A stretch of 64,000 bases of DNA, from contig NC_007651.1 of the NCBI RefSeq assembly GCF_000012365.1, positions 2,976,001 through 3,040,000 of the forward strand. The letters run 5' to 3'. The DNA comes from Burkholderia thailandensis E264 (lineage in GTDB: Bacteria > Pseudomonadota > Gammaproteobacteria > Burkholderiales > Burkholderiaceae). Shown piece after piece: positions 52,458-61,642 of the stretch. Position 1 is the first letter of the stretch. Every line of letters starts with the position of its first letter. The position numbers and the translations under genes are program-made. Under the pieces are notes generated by a model. It was not told where the DNA came from. It searched no databases and worked only from the letters and a program-made list of their open reading frames with translations.

Positions 52458-53012
52458 TTATCCGTTGTTCGCGGCGGCGGCCCCGGGGAAATCGACGAAC
52501 TCGAACTCGAGGCCGCGCGAGCGCATCCAGTCGGCAACCGCCTGGCCGGTTCCCGCCCGCCACGGGCGCAGCTTCGGCGGATCGACGAGCCGATACTCGA
52601 GCAACTCGGGCGACAGGCGAATCGTCCCGTTCGCGCGCACGTGATACGCGATGATCAACTCGTTCTTGCGGATGAATTCGTAGACGCCGACGAGCGTCAC
52701 CGATTCGGCCTCGAGCGACGTCTCCTCGCGCACCTCGCGCGCGATGCCCGCCTCCGGCGTCTCGCTGTGCTCGAGAAAGCCGGTGATGAGCGCGAACGTC
52801 CCCTCGGGCCACGCGGCGTTGCGCGCGAGCAGGATTTTGCCTTCGTACTCGACGATCGCCGCGACGACGGGCACCGGGTTGTTCCAGTGGACGTAGCCGC
52901 AGGTCGCGTCGGGACACGCGCGGCGCACGCGGCCGCCCTCCTCGACGGGATCGGCGCGCTCGGTGAGCGCTCGCGTGCAGCGAGGACAAAAACGGTAGTC
53001 TGCGGTGGTCAT
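52458..53012 (-). CDS. NUDIX hydrolase with N-terminal zinc ribbon (NudC-like)
   Basis: 184 residues. A zinc ribbon at the start (FCPRCTRAL and CPDATCGY: four Cys) is followed by a complete Nudix box, GFLEHSETPEAGIAREVREE, giving the G-x5-E-x7-REVREE pattern for Mg-dependent diphosphate hydrolysis. It is shorter than E. coli NudC (257 residues) and lacks the N-terminal extension, so the NADH pyrophosphatase role is only likely. Confidence 0.87.
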   Translation of the reverse strand: MTTADYRFCPRCTRALTERADPVEEGGRVRRACPDATCGYVHWNNPVPVVAAIVEYEGKILLARNAAWPEGTFALITGFLEHSETPEAGIAREVREETSLEAESVTLVGVYEFIRKNELIIAYHVRANGTIRLSPELLEYRLVDPPKLRPWRAGTGQAVADWMRSRGLEFEFVDFPGAAAANNG

Positions 53013-53474
53013 GGTCGGGCGCTCGGGGCTTTGCGCATTCGCTCGAATGCGTCGGGGTCACGGGCGGATCTTGCCGCTCCCGGATCGGAAAGGCTTCATT
53101 CTAGCGAGTTTGGACGAACGGAATACGCGCTGCGCGCGATGGAACGCGGCCGGCTCGCTTGTTTCACAAAGCCGGCTTTCGTTGCCCCGAGGCCGTTCGC
53201 CGATGCATTGACGCATCGATGCATCGACGCATCGACGCATCGGAAAAGCGGTCGATCCGCCGTCGGCCGGCAAGCACGCGTCGCCGGCTCGCCGTCGCCG
53301 GACGCATCGCACGCGATGCGCAGCAGCCATCTGGCGCCCAACGTCGGCCAACCCGGTCGCGCGGCCAAGTGAGCGGGCATCGCCGGCACCGCGCGCGCCG
53401 ATGCCAACCGCCCGTGGGGCAAGCACGGCGGACGGCGCGAAATCCCGGCATCGGCCAAGCGCGTCGAATCGTCC
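53013..53474. other. Intergenic region between NUDIX and HtrA-like genes (462 bp)
   Basis: No supportable gene; short frames here look like bias artefacts. It contains an 8-bp tandem repeat (53202-53241). Its lower end carries upstream control of the NUDIX gene and its upper end is the 3' region of the HtrA-like gene. Confidence 0.4.
53202..53241. repeat. 8-bp tandem repeat, five copies of GAYGCATY
   Basis: Copies read GATGCATT, GACGCATC, GATGCATC, GACGCATC, GACGCATC without gaps. They lie in a non-coding region, so copy-number change would not shift a frame. Two of the copies differ only by C/T, so the array has diverged slightly. Confidence 0.75.
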
Positions 53475-54983
53475 CTACCTCGAGCGCACCGACACGAACT
53501 TCCGCTCGTTTCCCCGCTGAATCAGCACCGCGACCGCCTTGCCGGCCTTCGCCTCCAACGCGGGCACCATGTCCGGCGTCTCGATCAGCGTGTCGTCGAA
53601 CTCCAGCACGACGTCGCCCGGCCGGATGCCGGCATTCTCCGCCGGCCCGCGCACCGCATCGACCATCATCCCGACGGGCAGCCCCGTCGAGCGGCGCTCG
53701 TCGTCCGTCAGCGGATGCATCGTCAGGCCGAAGCGGTCCGCGCCGCCCGCCTCGCTGCTGCCCGCGCCCGCGTTCGCCGAGGCCGCCGCCGGCGATGCGC
53801 CCGCCGCCGCGCCCGCGCCGAGCATCACCGTCATCGGCATCCGGTTGCGGACCAGCGTGATCGGCACGCTCGCCGCAGGCGGCAGCGCCGCCACGTCGGC
53901 GGCGAGCTCGGACGAGCGGCCGAGCGGCCGGTCGCCCACCTGCACGATCACGTCGCCCGGCTTCAGGCCGACCGCGGCCGCGGGCGACCCCGGCTCGACC
54001 GCGTTGACGAGCGCGCCCGCCGGCCGCGGCAAGCCGAACGCGGCCGCGAGCCCGGGGCCCACGTCCTGCACGTCGACGCCAAGCCCGTTTTGCGCAGCCG
54101 CGCGCTGCGCCGGCTGAGCAGGCGGCTGCGCCTGCAGCACCTGCGCGCGCACCTTGGCCGCCATGCCGATCGGGATCGCGAACGTCACGTCCGGATTGCG
54201 ATCGCCGCTTCCGTAGATCTGCACGTCGATGCCGATCACCTCGCCCGCGCGGTTGAACACCGGACCGCCCGAGTTGTCGAGGTTGCCGGTCACGTCGGTC
54301 TGGAAGAACGGGAAACGGCTGCCGTCGGGCAGCGTGCGCGACGTCGCGCTGACGATGCCCGTCGTCACAGTGTTCGCCGAGCCGTCGGGCGTGCCGATCG
54401 TCAGCACGGGCTCGCCGACGCGCACGCGCGACGAATCGCCGAGCCGCACGGTCGGCAACTTCGTCGCGTCGATCTGCAGCACGGCCACGTCGCTCTGGTC
54501 GTCGACCGCGAGCACCCGCGCCTTGAATTCGCGCCGGTCGATCAGCCGGACCGTCGCTTCGCTCGCCTGCCCGACCACGTAGGCGGTCGTCAGGATGAGC
54601 CCGTCGGCGCTGACGATGAAACCGGACCCGGCGCCCGCCATCGCGCGCGGTACGTTGTCCTGCGACGCGGGCGGCGGCATCGCGGCGGACTTGAAGTACG
54701 CGAAGAACGGATCGTCGGGATCGAGCGCCTCGAGACCGGACGCCGACATCTGCGGGTCCTGGGCGGGCACGCTCACGCTGACCACCGCGGGTCCGTATCG
54801 CTCGACGAGCGTGGGGAAATCGATCGGCCCTGCGGGGCCGGGCTGCGCGATCCGCTTCGCCTTCGCGGACGGAGACAGCGTGCCCGCTGCGACCTCCGCC
54901 GGCCGCAGGCACGCAAAGCCGGCGAGCGCCGCCCCGAGCACTGCGGCATGAATCAGGGCGCGGCCAAACGTTTGACGAGACAC
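53475..54983 (-). CDS. HtrA/DegP-like periplasmic protein with degenerate active site
   Basis: 502 residues from a GTG with GGAGGT 5 bases upstream. A signal-peptide-like N-terminus (~1-33), a trypsin-like domain (~58-280) and two PDZ domains (~300-380 and ~420-500) give the DegP layout. The catalytic His is replaced by Tyr135 (LTTAYVVGQA, where DegP has a NHVV-type segment). Asp165 (SDVAVLQI) and Ser238 (DNSGGP) remain, but the oxyanion Gly of GNSGG is Asp236. It is therefore probably not an active serine protease; chaperone or regulatory binding through the PDZ domains is possible. The protein is full length and not frameshifted. Confidence 0.85.
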   Translation of the reverse strand: MSRQTFGRALIHAAVLGAALAGFACLRPAEVAAGTLSPSAKAKRIAQPGPAGPIDFPTLVERYGPAVVSVSVPAQDPQMSASGLEALDPDDPFFAYFKSAAMPPPASQDNVPRAMAGAGSGFIVSADGLILTTAYVVGQASEATVRLIDRREFKARVLAVDDQSDVAVLQIDATKLPTVRLGDSSRVRVGEPVLTIGTPDGSANTVTTGIVSATSRTLPDGSRFPFFQTDVTGNLDNSGGPVFNRAGEVIGIDVQIYGSGDRNPDVTFAIPIGMAAKVRAQVLQAQPPAQPAQRAAAQNGLGVDVQDVGPGLAAAFGLPRPAGALVNAVEPGSPAAAVGLKPGDVIVQVGDRPLGRSSELAADVAALPPAASVPITLVRNRMPMTVMLGAGAAAGASPAAASANAGAGSSEAGGADRFGLTMHPLTDDERRSTGLPVGMMVDAVRGPAENAGIRPGDVVLEFDDTLIETPDMVPALEAKAGKAVAVLIQRGNERKFVSVRSR

Positions 54984-55534
54984 AGTGCACCTCCAAGGCA
55001 GTCGTTATGCCAGGGGCCCGTCGCGCGACGCGCGAAGGACTAGCACGCACTGATGAATCGATTATTGCATAGCGGCCGACTGCCGGAAGTCGGTGCTTTC
55101 ACGAGATACGCCGCTTGCCGGAGCTTGCGACGAGCGTTCGCCGGATGCGCGCCGAACCGGCGGCGCGCATGCGTCCGGGCAGGCGGCGCGCATCGCGACG
55201 CGCGGAAACGGCTGGACGCGCACGCAGCTTCGATCGCGGATGATCGCCGCATCGATCCGGTTCGCGCGGCGCGTCGGCCGATCTTTCATGCAGACGGATC
55301 GCGCGAAGAAACATCCAACGCGCGACTTGGCGACCGTACTTCGACAGTTCCGGCGTAGATTCGAAAAAACCGCAACGGGAAATCGGCGGCAGCGCGCGGC
55401 GCGAAATACCGGCGGCGGCGCGATGACAGTTCGCCCGACACAGATTTCGACTCGCGACGGGCGGGCGGAATCGGCTCAACCGGCACCGCTCGCGGCCGCT
55501 CGGCCGCCTCGTCGTCCAGCCGGCCGCCGAGCGC
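54984..55534. other. Intergenic region upstream of HtrA-like gene (551 bp)
   Basis: No gene supported. Short frames on both strands are Arg-rich and non-homologous. A small hairpin (CCGACT 55076-55081 / AGTCGG 55088-55093) is present. The region must contain the HtrA-like gene's promoter and the 3' end of the convergent-side MFS gene's transcript. Confidence 0.4.
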
Positions 55535-57028
55535 TCATCCGGTGCCGCCGTCGCGCGTCGCCGCGCGCGAGGCGCCCGACGCGACGGCGGCAAACCCGGC
55601 CGCCCCCACCGCCAGCACTGCCGACGCGAGCCAGAGCGCCGGCGAGAACGATCCCGCGTGCGCGGCGAGCGGTGCGGCCGCGAGCGGCCCGACGATCTGC
55701 CCAACGCCGTATGACGCCGTCGCATAGCCCATCAGGCCGGCCGCGTGCTCGCCGCGCAGGCGGCGCGCTTCGCGCATCGCGAACAATGTGATCGCGGTGA
55801 ACGGCAAGCCGACGAGCACGCTGCCGAGCGCGAACCCGGGCGTCGTCGGCCAGACGATGCCGAGCGCGACGCCGACCGCCTGCACGGCGCAGCACGCGGC
55901 GAGCAGCAGACGGTTGTCGCAGTGGCTCGGCAGCCGCGCGCCGAGCAGCGCGCCGACGATCAGCGCCGCGCCGAACATCGGCCAGAACAGGTCGGGCCAC
56001 GGCGAATGCGCGGGCAGCGCGGCGCGGGCGATCACCGGCAGGAAGGTCGCGGTGATGATGTAGCCGAAGCCCGGCAGGCCGTAGAGGAGCACGAGCCAGA
56101 ACGCGTCGCGGCGAGCGGAGACAGCCGATGGATTCGGCGTGCCGGCGGCCGGTGCGGCGGCGGCTTCGTGCCCGCCGGCGATGCTCGCCCGCGTGAAATT
56201 CCTTGTGGTTGCCGCTGTCGCCGCGTTGGCTGCGTTGGCTGCGTTGGCTGCGTTGGCTGCGTTGGCTGCGTTGGCTGCGTTGGCTGCGTTGGCTGCGTTG
56301 GCCGCCGAAACGGCCGCTCCGATCGATCCGGCCGCCAACTGCCCTTCACGCCGATCGCCCGCATCCGCGGCGTCGCGTTCATCGCCCAATTTCTGCCCGC
56401 CGCCACGCGAATGCCTGCGGCCCGCTGCGCCGAACGCGCGCCACACGAGCGCCGAGAGCACCGCCGACGCCGCCGCGAATCCGAACCACCCGAGCGCCGC
56501 GTGCCGCCCTGCCAGCGCGAAGCCGATCAGCCCGGTCGCGACAATCCCGAGCCCCGGCCCCGTATAGATGACGCCACCCCACGCAGGCGCGCCGTGCTCG
56601 ACGACGCGCCGCAACCCCCATTGCGACGCGAACACGAACGTCCATGCGCTGACCGCGCCGCCGGCGAAGCGCACGAGCGCCCACAACCAGAACGGGCTCG
56701 CGACCCCCATCGCGAGCGTCAGCGCGACCGTCGCCGCGAGCCCTGCGCGCACCATCCGCGCCGGATCGACGGCGATGCGCGCGCACGTCATCGCACCGAC
56801 GAAATAGCCGGCGTAATTCGCGGACGCGAGCCAGCCGCCGTGCCGGATGTCGAGCTCGCCGCCCGCGAGCATCAACGGCAGCAGCGGCGTGAATGCGAAA
56901 CGCCCGACGCCGAGCGCGACCGCGAGCGCCACCGCGCCCGCCAGCGCCGCATCGCGCGCCGCGCGCTCGTCGGACGACGAATAGTTCGGCGCAGCCGGTG
57001 CGCCACGCAAGGAAGGAAGAGAGTTCAT
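55535..57028 (-). CDS. YbfB/YjiJ-family MFS transporter with AAN-repeat loop
   Basis: 497 residues from the ATG at 57028; a longer open frame upstream is not family-like. Helices 1-6 (~27-205) begin ALAVALGVGRFAFTPLLPLM, the YbfB signature. A long central loop (~205-285) follows, then helices 7-12 starting DAFWLVLLYGLPGFGYIITA. The loop holds nine Ala-Ala-Asn units encoded by a 9-bp minisatellite (56225-56305), so length variation would stay in frame. It diverges from a LysR gene. The substrate is unknown. Confidence 0.88.
   Translation of the reverse strand: MNSLPSLRGAPAAPNYSSSDERAARDAALAGAVALAVALGVGRFAFTPLLPLMLAGGELDIRHGGWLASANYAGYFVGAMTCARIAVDPARMVRAGLAATVALTLAMGVASPFWLWALVRFAGGAVSAWTFVFASQWGLRRVVEHGAPAWGGVIYTGPGLGIVATGLIGFALAGRHAALGWFGFAAASAVLSALVWRAFGAAGRRHSRGGGQKLGDERDAADAGDRREGQLAAGSIGAAVSAANAANAANAANAANAANAANAANAANAATAATTRNFTRASIAGGHEAAAAPAAGTPNPSAVSARRDAFWLVLLYGLPGFGYIITATFLPVIARAALPAHSPWPDLFWPMFGAALIVGALLGARLPSHCDNRLLLAACCAVQAVGVALGIVWPTTPGFALGSVLVGLPFTAITLFAMREARRLRGEHAAGLMGYATASYGVGQIVGPLAAAPLAAHAGSFSPALWLASAVLAVGAAGFAAVASGASRAATRDGGTG
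56225..56305. repeat. 9-bp minisatellite, nine copies, inside MFS gene
   Basis: GTTGGCTGC is repeated eight times exactly (56225-56296), with a ninth copy GTTGGCCGC. On the coding strand each unit gives Ala-Ala-Asn. Identical units point to recent slippage expansion. Confidence 0.95.
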
Positions 57029-57172
57029 CGTTTCGAGGGCGAAGCGCCCGCCAAAGGGGCGGAAGCGTCGCGGCAAGATCGCGGTCATGGCCGAAGTCGA
57101 TTCGATGCTAACTTGACTAATCGTTCTCGAAAAATGAATAATCGAAATTCGATCCATCCCACGGAGAGAATC

Positions 57173-58138
57173 ATGGATCTCGCGGCCCTGGCGATCTTTC
57201 GCGCGGTCGTGCGCGAGAACGGCGTGACGCGCGCGGCGGCGAAGCTCAATCGCGTGCAATCGAACGTCACGACTCGCATCAAGCAACTGGAGGAACAGCT
57301 CGGCGCGCCGCTCTTCGTGCGCGATGGCCGCCGGCTCGTGCTCACGCCCGCCGGCGAGACGCTGCTGCCGTACGCGGAGCGCCTGCTCGCGCTCGCCGAC
57401 GAGGCGCGCCACGCAGTCACCGAAAACCGGCCGCACGGCCGGCTGCGGCTCGGCGCGATGGAAAGCACCGCGGCGAGCCGGCTGCCCGCGTTTCTCGCCC
57501 GCTACCACCAGGCGTGGCCCGACGTCACGCTCGAGCTCGTCACCGGCACGACCGGCAAGCTGATCGGCCTCGTGCGCGATTTCGAGCTCGACGCCGCGCT
57601 CGTCGCGACGCCGGCCGGCTCCGAAGCGCTCGGCGAGCCGTTCGAGACGGCTTGCGCGTTCACCGAGGAACTCGTGCTGCTGACGCCGCGCGGCCATCCG
57701 CGCGTGCGCACGCCGCGCGACGTGCTGCTGCCGACGCTCGTCGCGTTCGAGCGCGGCTGCGCGTACCGCGGCTGCGTCGAGCGCTGGTACGCGGCGGCTG
57801 GGATCAAGCCCGAGCGCGTGCTCGAACTCGGCTCGTACCATGCGATCGTCGCGTGCGTCGCGGCGGGCGCGGGCGTCGCGGTCGCGCCGCGCTCGGTGCT
57901 CGCCGTCCAGCGCGAGCCGGACAGCCTCGGCGTGCATCCGATCGACGACATGCCGCCGATCGACACGATGCTCGTCTGGCGTCAAGGACATTTCTCGGCG
58001 GCGCTCGCCGCGCTGCGCGATGCATTGCGCGATGCCGCCGCGGCGGCGAACGCAACCGACGTCGCGGCGCACGAAGCGGCGAAGGTCGCGCGCCGGCGCG
58101 CGCGGCGCGGGACGGCGCGCGAGACGCTGTCCGCGTGA
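57173..58138 (+). CDS. LysR-family regulator divergent from YbfB-like MFS gene
   Basis: 321 residues from the ATG at 57173 (GGAGAGAATC before it); an ATG 13 codons upstream has no ribosome site. The winged helix (~1-60, LAIFRAVVRENGVTRAAAKL) is followed by the LysR effector domain (~90-300). It faces the MFS gene across a 144-bp spacer that also contains an AT-rich stretch (57110-57150), a typical LysR target layout. The inducer is unknown. Confidence 0.9.
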   Translation: MDLAALAIFRAVVRENGVTRAAAKLNRVQSNVTTRIKQLEEQLGAPLFVRDGRRLVLTPAGETLLPYAERLLALADEARHAVTENRPHGRLRLGAMESTAASRLPAFLARYHQAWPDVTLELVTGTTGKLIGLVRDFELDAALVATPAGSEALGEPFETACAFTEELVLLTPRGHPRVRTPRDVLLPTLVAFERGCAYRGCVERWYAAAGIKPERVLELGSYHAIVACVAAGAGVAVAPRSVLAVQREPDSLGVHPIDDMPPIDTMLVWRQGHFSAALAALRDALRDAAAAANATDVAAHEAAKVARRRARRGTARETLSA

Positions 58139-58254
58139 CGCGGGATATGCGCGGATGCATCGTTCGCGTCGCGATCGTCGCGCCGCGACGTGACGCATGC
58201 GAGACGTCACGCAAGCATCGCCAAGCGCCGCAAACCTCGTCGAAGCAAAAGCAA

Positions 58255-58288
58255 AACGGTCCAGCCGGCACAAGCCGACTGGACCGTT
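58255..58288 (-). terminator. Hairpin between LysR and alaS
   Basis: AACGGTCCAG (58255-58264) pairs with CTGGACCGTT (58279-58288), with an inner CGGC/GCCG extension after one mismatch. Read on the minus strand it is followed by TTTTGCTTTT, which fits a rho-independent terminator for alaS, ~290 bp downstream of its stop; it may also serve the LysR gene. Confidence 0.7.
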
Positions 58289-58517
58289 ACGGTCGTTCGA
58301 TCATTCGATAGTCGCGCGGTCGCAGCGGCTCATGACGTTCGCCAACGCCAACGCGAGAGGCCGAATCGCCGGGACGCTGCGCGCGATCGGTCCGTCATCG
58401 ACGCGCCGATCGATTCGGTCTTCCCGCAGCGCAAACGCGCGGCCTGCAATGCGCGCTTCACGTCATGCGATGCCGCCCCCGCCGCGAACGGCACGAAAAC
58501 GCGACGAAAACGCCACG

Positions 58518-58547
58518 GAACCGGCACGAACCGGCACGAACCGGCAC
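58518..58547. repeat. 10-bp tandem repeat, three copies of GAACCGGCAC
   Basis: Three perfect contiguous copies, just after the alaS stop (alaS ends at 58577). Non-coding. Confidence 0.75.
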
Positions 58548-58576
58548 GCCGATCCCCGGCGCGCCGCCCCGTCGCG

Positions 58577-61201
58577 TTACAGGCGCTCCTCGACCCAGCC
58601 CTTGACGCCCGCGAGCGCCGCCGGCAGGTTAGCCGGCTCCGTGCCGCCCGCCTGCGCCATGTCCGGCCGGCCGCCGCCCTTGCCGCCCACCTGCTGCGCG
58701 ACGAAGTTGACGAGCTCGCCCGCCTTCACCTTCTTGCTCGCGTCCGCGGTGACGCCGGCGATCAGGCTGACCTTGCCGCCGTCGACCGCCGCGAGCACGA
58801 TCGCCGCGCTCTTGAGCTTGTCCTTCAGCTTGTCGACGGTTTCGCGCAGCGTCTTCGCATCGGCGCCGTCGAGCGTCGCGGCGAGCACGTGCACGCCACC
58901 CACTTCGACCGCCTGCTGCGCGAGCTCGTCGCCCTGGCTCGACGCGAGCTTCGACTTCAGCGCGCCAAGCTCCTTCTCGAGCGACTTGACCTGATCCTGC
59001 ACCTGGCCGATCCGCTGGATCAGCTCGGACGGCTGCGCCTTCAGCGCGGCCGCCGCCGCGTTCACGCGCGCGTCGAGCGCCTGCACGTAGCGCACCGCGT
59101 TGTCGCCCGTGATCGCCTCGACGCGGCGAATGCCCGCCGCGACGCCGCCTTCCGCGACGATCTTGAACAAGCCGATGTCGCCCGTGCGGTGCACGTGCGT
59201 GCCGCCGCACAGCTCGCGCGAGAAGCCGAGATCGAGCACGCGCACTTCGTCGCCGTACTTCTCGCCGAAGAGCGCCATCGCGCCGCCCTTCACCGCGTCG
59301 TCATACGGCATCACGCGCACGATGCCCGGCGCGTTCGCGAGCACCTGCTCGTTGACGATTGCCTCGACGCGGCGGATTTCGTCGTCGGTCAGCGGCGCGT
59401 TGTGCGCGAAGTCGAAGCGGGTCTTGTCCGCGTCGACGAGCGAGCCCTTCTGCTGCACGTGCGAGCCGAGCACATCGCGCAGCGCCTTGTGCATCAGGTG
59501 CGTCGCCGAGTGGTTGCGCGCGGTGCGCGCGCGGCGCGCGGCGTCGATCTCCGCGCGAACCGCGTCGCCCACCTTCAGCACGCCCTGCTCGAGCTCGCCG
59601 TGGTGGCCGATCACGTCGGCCTGGACCTTCAGCGTATCGGCGACCGCGAAGCGCGTGGCCGCGTTCGCGAGCACGCCCTGATCGCCGACCTGGCCGCCCG
59701 ATTCCGCATAGAACGGCGTGTGGTCGAGCACGACGACCGCGCTCTCGCCCGCCTTCACCTCGCCGACCGACGCGCCTTCGACGTACAGCGCGACGACCTT
59801 CGCGTCGTCGAACGCGATCTCCTCGTAGCCGTGGAACGTCGTCTTCGCGCCCGTGTATTCGAGGCCCTGCGTCGCCTTGAACTTGCCCGCCGCGCGCGCC
59901 TGCTCGCGCTGGCGCGCCATCGCGTCGTCGAACGCGGGCTCGTCGACCGTCACGCCGCGCTCGCGGCACACGTCCGCCGTCAGATCGAGCGGGAAGCCGT
60001 ACGTGTCGTGCAGCTTGAACGCGAGTTCGCCGTCGAGCGTCTTGCCGCCCGCGGCGTCGAGATCGGCGAGCGCCGCCTCGAGGATCGACATCCCGTGCTC
60101 GATCGTCTCGAAGAAGCGCTCTTCCTCCTGGCGCAGCACGTCGGTCACGCGCTGCTCGGCTTCCTTCAGCTCCGGATAGGCGGCGCCCATCTCGGCGACG
60201 AGATCCGCCACGAGCTTGTGGAAGAACGGCCCCTTGCGGCCGAGCTTGTAGCCGTGGCGGATCGCGCGGCGCACGATCCGGCGCAGCACGTAGCCGCGGC
60301 CTTCGTTGCCGGGGATCACGCCGTCGACGATCAGGAACGAGCACGCGCGGATGTGATCGGCGATCACCTTCAGCGAGTTGTTCGCGAGATCGGCGACGCC
60401 CGTTTCGCGCGCCGACGCCTTGATCAGCTGCTGGAACAGGTCGATCTCGTAGTTGCTGTGCACGTGCTGCAGCACGGCCGCGATCCGCTCGAGGCCCATG
60501 CCGGTGTCGACGCACGGCTTCGGCAGGCGCGTCATGTTGCCCTGCGCGTCGCGGTTGAACTGCATGAACACGAGATTCCAGATCTCGATGTAGCGATCGC
60601 CGTCTTCCTCCGGCGACCCCGGCGGGCCGCCCCAGACGCCCGGGCCGTGATCGTAGAAGATCTCCGAGCACGGGCCGCACGGGCCGGTGTCGCCCATCTG
60701 CCAGAAATTGTCCGACGCGTAGCGCGCGCCCTTGTTGTCGCCGATCCGGATGATCCGCTCGGCGGGCACGCCCACTTCCTTCGCCCAGATGTCGTAGGCC
60801 TCGTCGTCGTCGTGATAGACGGTGACCCAGAGCTTGTCGGCGGGCAGCTTGTAGACGGTCGTCAAGAGCTCCCACGCGTAATGGATCGCGTCGCGCTTGA
60901 AGTAATCGCCGAACGAGAAGTTGCCGAGCATCTCGAAGAACGTATGGTGGCGCGCGGTGTAGCCGACGTTCTCGAGATCGTTGTGCTTGCCGCCCGCGCG
61001 CACGCTGCGCTGCGCGGTGGTCGCGCGGGAGTACGGGCGCGTCTCGGCGCCGAGGAACACGTCCTTGAACTGCACCATCCCCGAATTGGTGAAGAGCAGC
61101 GTGGGGTCGTTACCGGGCACGAGGCTCGACGAGCGGACGATCGTGTGGCCCTTCGATTCGAAGAACTTGAGGAATTTCTCGCGGATTTCGGCGGCTTTCA
61201 T
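58577..61201 (-). CDS. alaS: Alanine-tRNA ligase
   Basis: 874 residues, class II synthetase. It starts [20 protein letters not shown], a typical AlaS N-terminus, and the motif 2 region [20 protein letters not shown] is intact. The editing domain keeps its zinc residues ([12 protein letters not shown] and [15 protein letters not shown]), and the C-terminal C-Ala domain with [21 protein letters not shown] follows. Full length. Confidence 0.98.
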   Translation of the reverse strand: MKAAEIREKFLKFFESKGHTIVRSSSLVPGNDPTLLFTNSGMVQFKDVFLGAETRPYSRATTAQRSVRAGGKHNDLENVGYTARHHTFFEMLGNFSFGDYFKRDAIHYAWELLTTVYKLPADKLWVTVYHDDDEAYDIWAKEVGVPAERIIRIGDNKGARYASDNFWQMGDTGPCGPCSEIFYDHGPGVWGGPPGSPEEDGDRYIEIWNLVFMQFNRDAQGNMTRLPKPCVDTGMGLERIAAVLQHVHSNYEIDLFQQLIKASARETGVADLANNSLKVIADHIRACSFLIVDGVIPGNEGRGYVLRRIVRRAIRHGYKLGRKGPFFHKLVADLVAEMGAAYPELKEAEQRVTDVLRQEEERFFETIEHGMSILEAALADLDAAGGKTLDGELAFKLHDTYGFPLDLTADVCRERGVTVDEPAFDDAMARQREQARAAGKFKATQGLEYTGAKTTFHGYEEIAFDDAKVVALYVEGASVGEVKAGESAVVVLDHTPFYAESGGQVGDQGVLANAATRFAVADTLKVQADVIGHHGELEQGVLKVGDAVRAEIDAARRARTARNHSATHLMHKALRDVLGSHVQQKGSLVDADKTRFDFAHNAPLTDDEIRRVEAIVNEQVLANAPGIVRVMPYDDAVKGGAMALFGEKYGDEVRVLDLGFSRELCGGTHVHRTGDIGLFKIVAEGGVAAGIRRVEAITGDNAVRYVQALDARVNAAAAALKAQPSELIQRIGQVQDQVKSLEKELGALKSKLASSQGDELAQQAVEVGGVHVLAATLDGADAKTLRETVDKLKDKLKSAAIVLAAVDGGKVSLIAGVTADASKKVKAGELVNFVAQQVGGKGGGRPDMAQAGGTEPANLPAALAGVKGWVEERL

Positions 61202-61642
61202 AGCGTGCGGGGACGGTCAGGCCAAAACTGGGTTGAGCGCCGGCCGCTCCGGCTCAAGCGGGCGGCGGCGGGTTTCTGAAACGATCGATTATACGGGATA
61301 GATCCGCGGTCGCGGCCGGCGGGCGTTCCGGGCAGGCGGCGGCCCGTCGGGGCGATGAGCCGGGCGGTGGCGCGGACGGCGTCCCGGGGCCATCCCCGGG
61401 GCGTGCTGGCGTGCGCCGGATGCGCGGGGTCGTTCGGCGGCCACGCTCGAACCGAACGCCCCCCGCTGCGCCCCGCCCGCCTCGCTTGCGCGACAACCGC
61501 GCACGAATCGCTTTAAGATGCGGCGGGAGACACCGACCGGACAACCCAACCCGGCGCCCGCCCGCGCGATCGCGCCATGCCCGGCGCGATGCCTGCGCGC
61601 GCGCCGGCCGATAGCGCAGCCAACAGAGGAGACTGATCGAAG
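61202..61642. other. Divergent intergenic region between alaS and CoA-transferase genes (441 bp)
   Basis: No gene supported. A minus-strand TATAAT (61288-61293) is a candidate alaS -10, ~87 bases before its ATG. The CoA-transferase side has GAGGAG at about 61626 before the ATG, and no clear promoter. Confidence 0.4.
61288..61293 (-). promoter_or_regulatory. -10-like TATAAT for alaS
   Basis: Perfect TATAAT on the minus strand ~87 bases before the alaS start; the -35 region is GC-rich with no clear match. Confidence 0.35.

Larger units (their letters stand above)
58139..58576. other. Intergenic region between LysR and alaS 3' ends (438 bp)
   Basis: Convergent gap with no gene seen. It holds a strong hairpin (58255-58288) and a 10-bp tandem repeat (58518-58547). 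Confidence 0.5.

Noticed and set aside
53058..53458. Two ~120-codon minus-strand frames between the NUDIX and HtrA-like genes
   Set aside because: They run through the 8-bp tandem repeat and give low-complexity, Cys/Arg-scattered proteins with no ribosome sites.
53475..54983. HtrA-like gene as a pseudogene
   Set aside because: The frame is complete with a good ribosome site, signal peptide and both PDZ domains; only active-site residues differ, so I keep it as a gene.
56225..56305. Possible CRISPR-like array
   Set aside because: Units are 9 bp with no spacers and lie in frame inside a transporter gene; it is a minisatellite.
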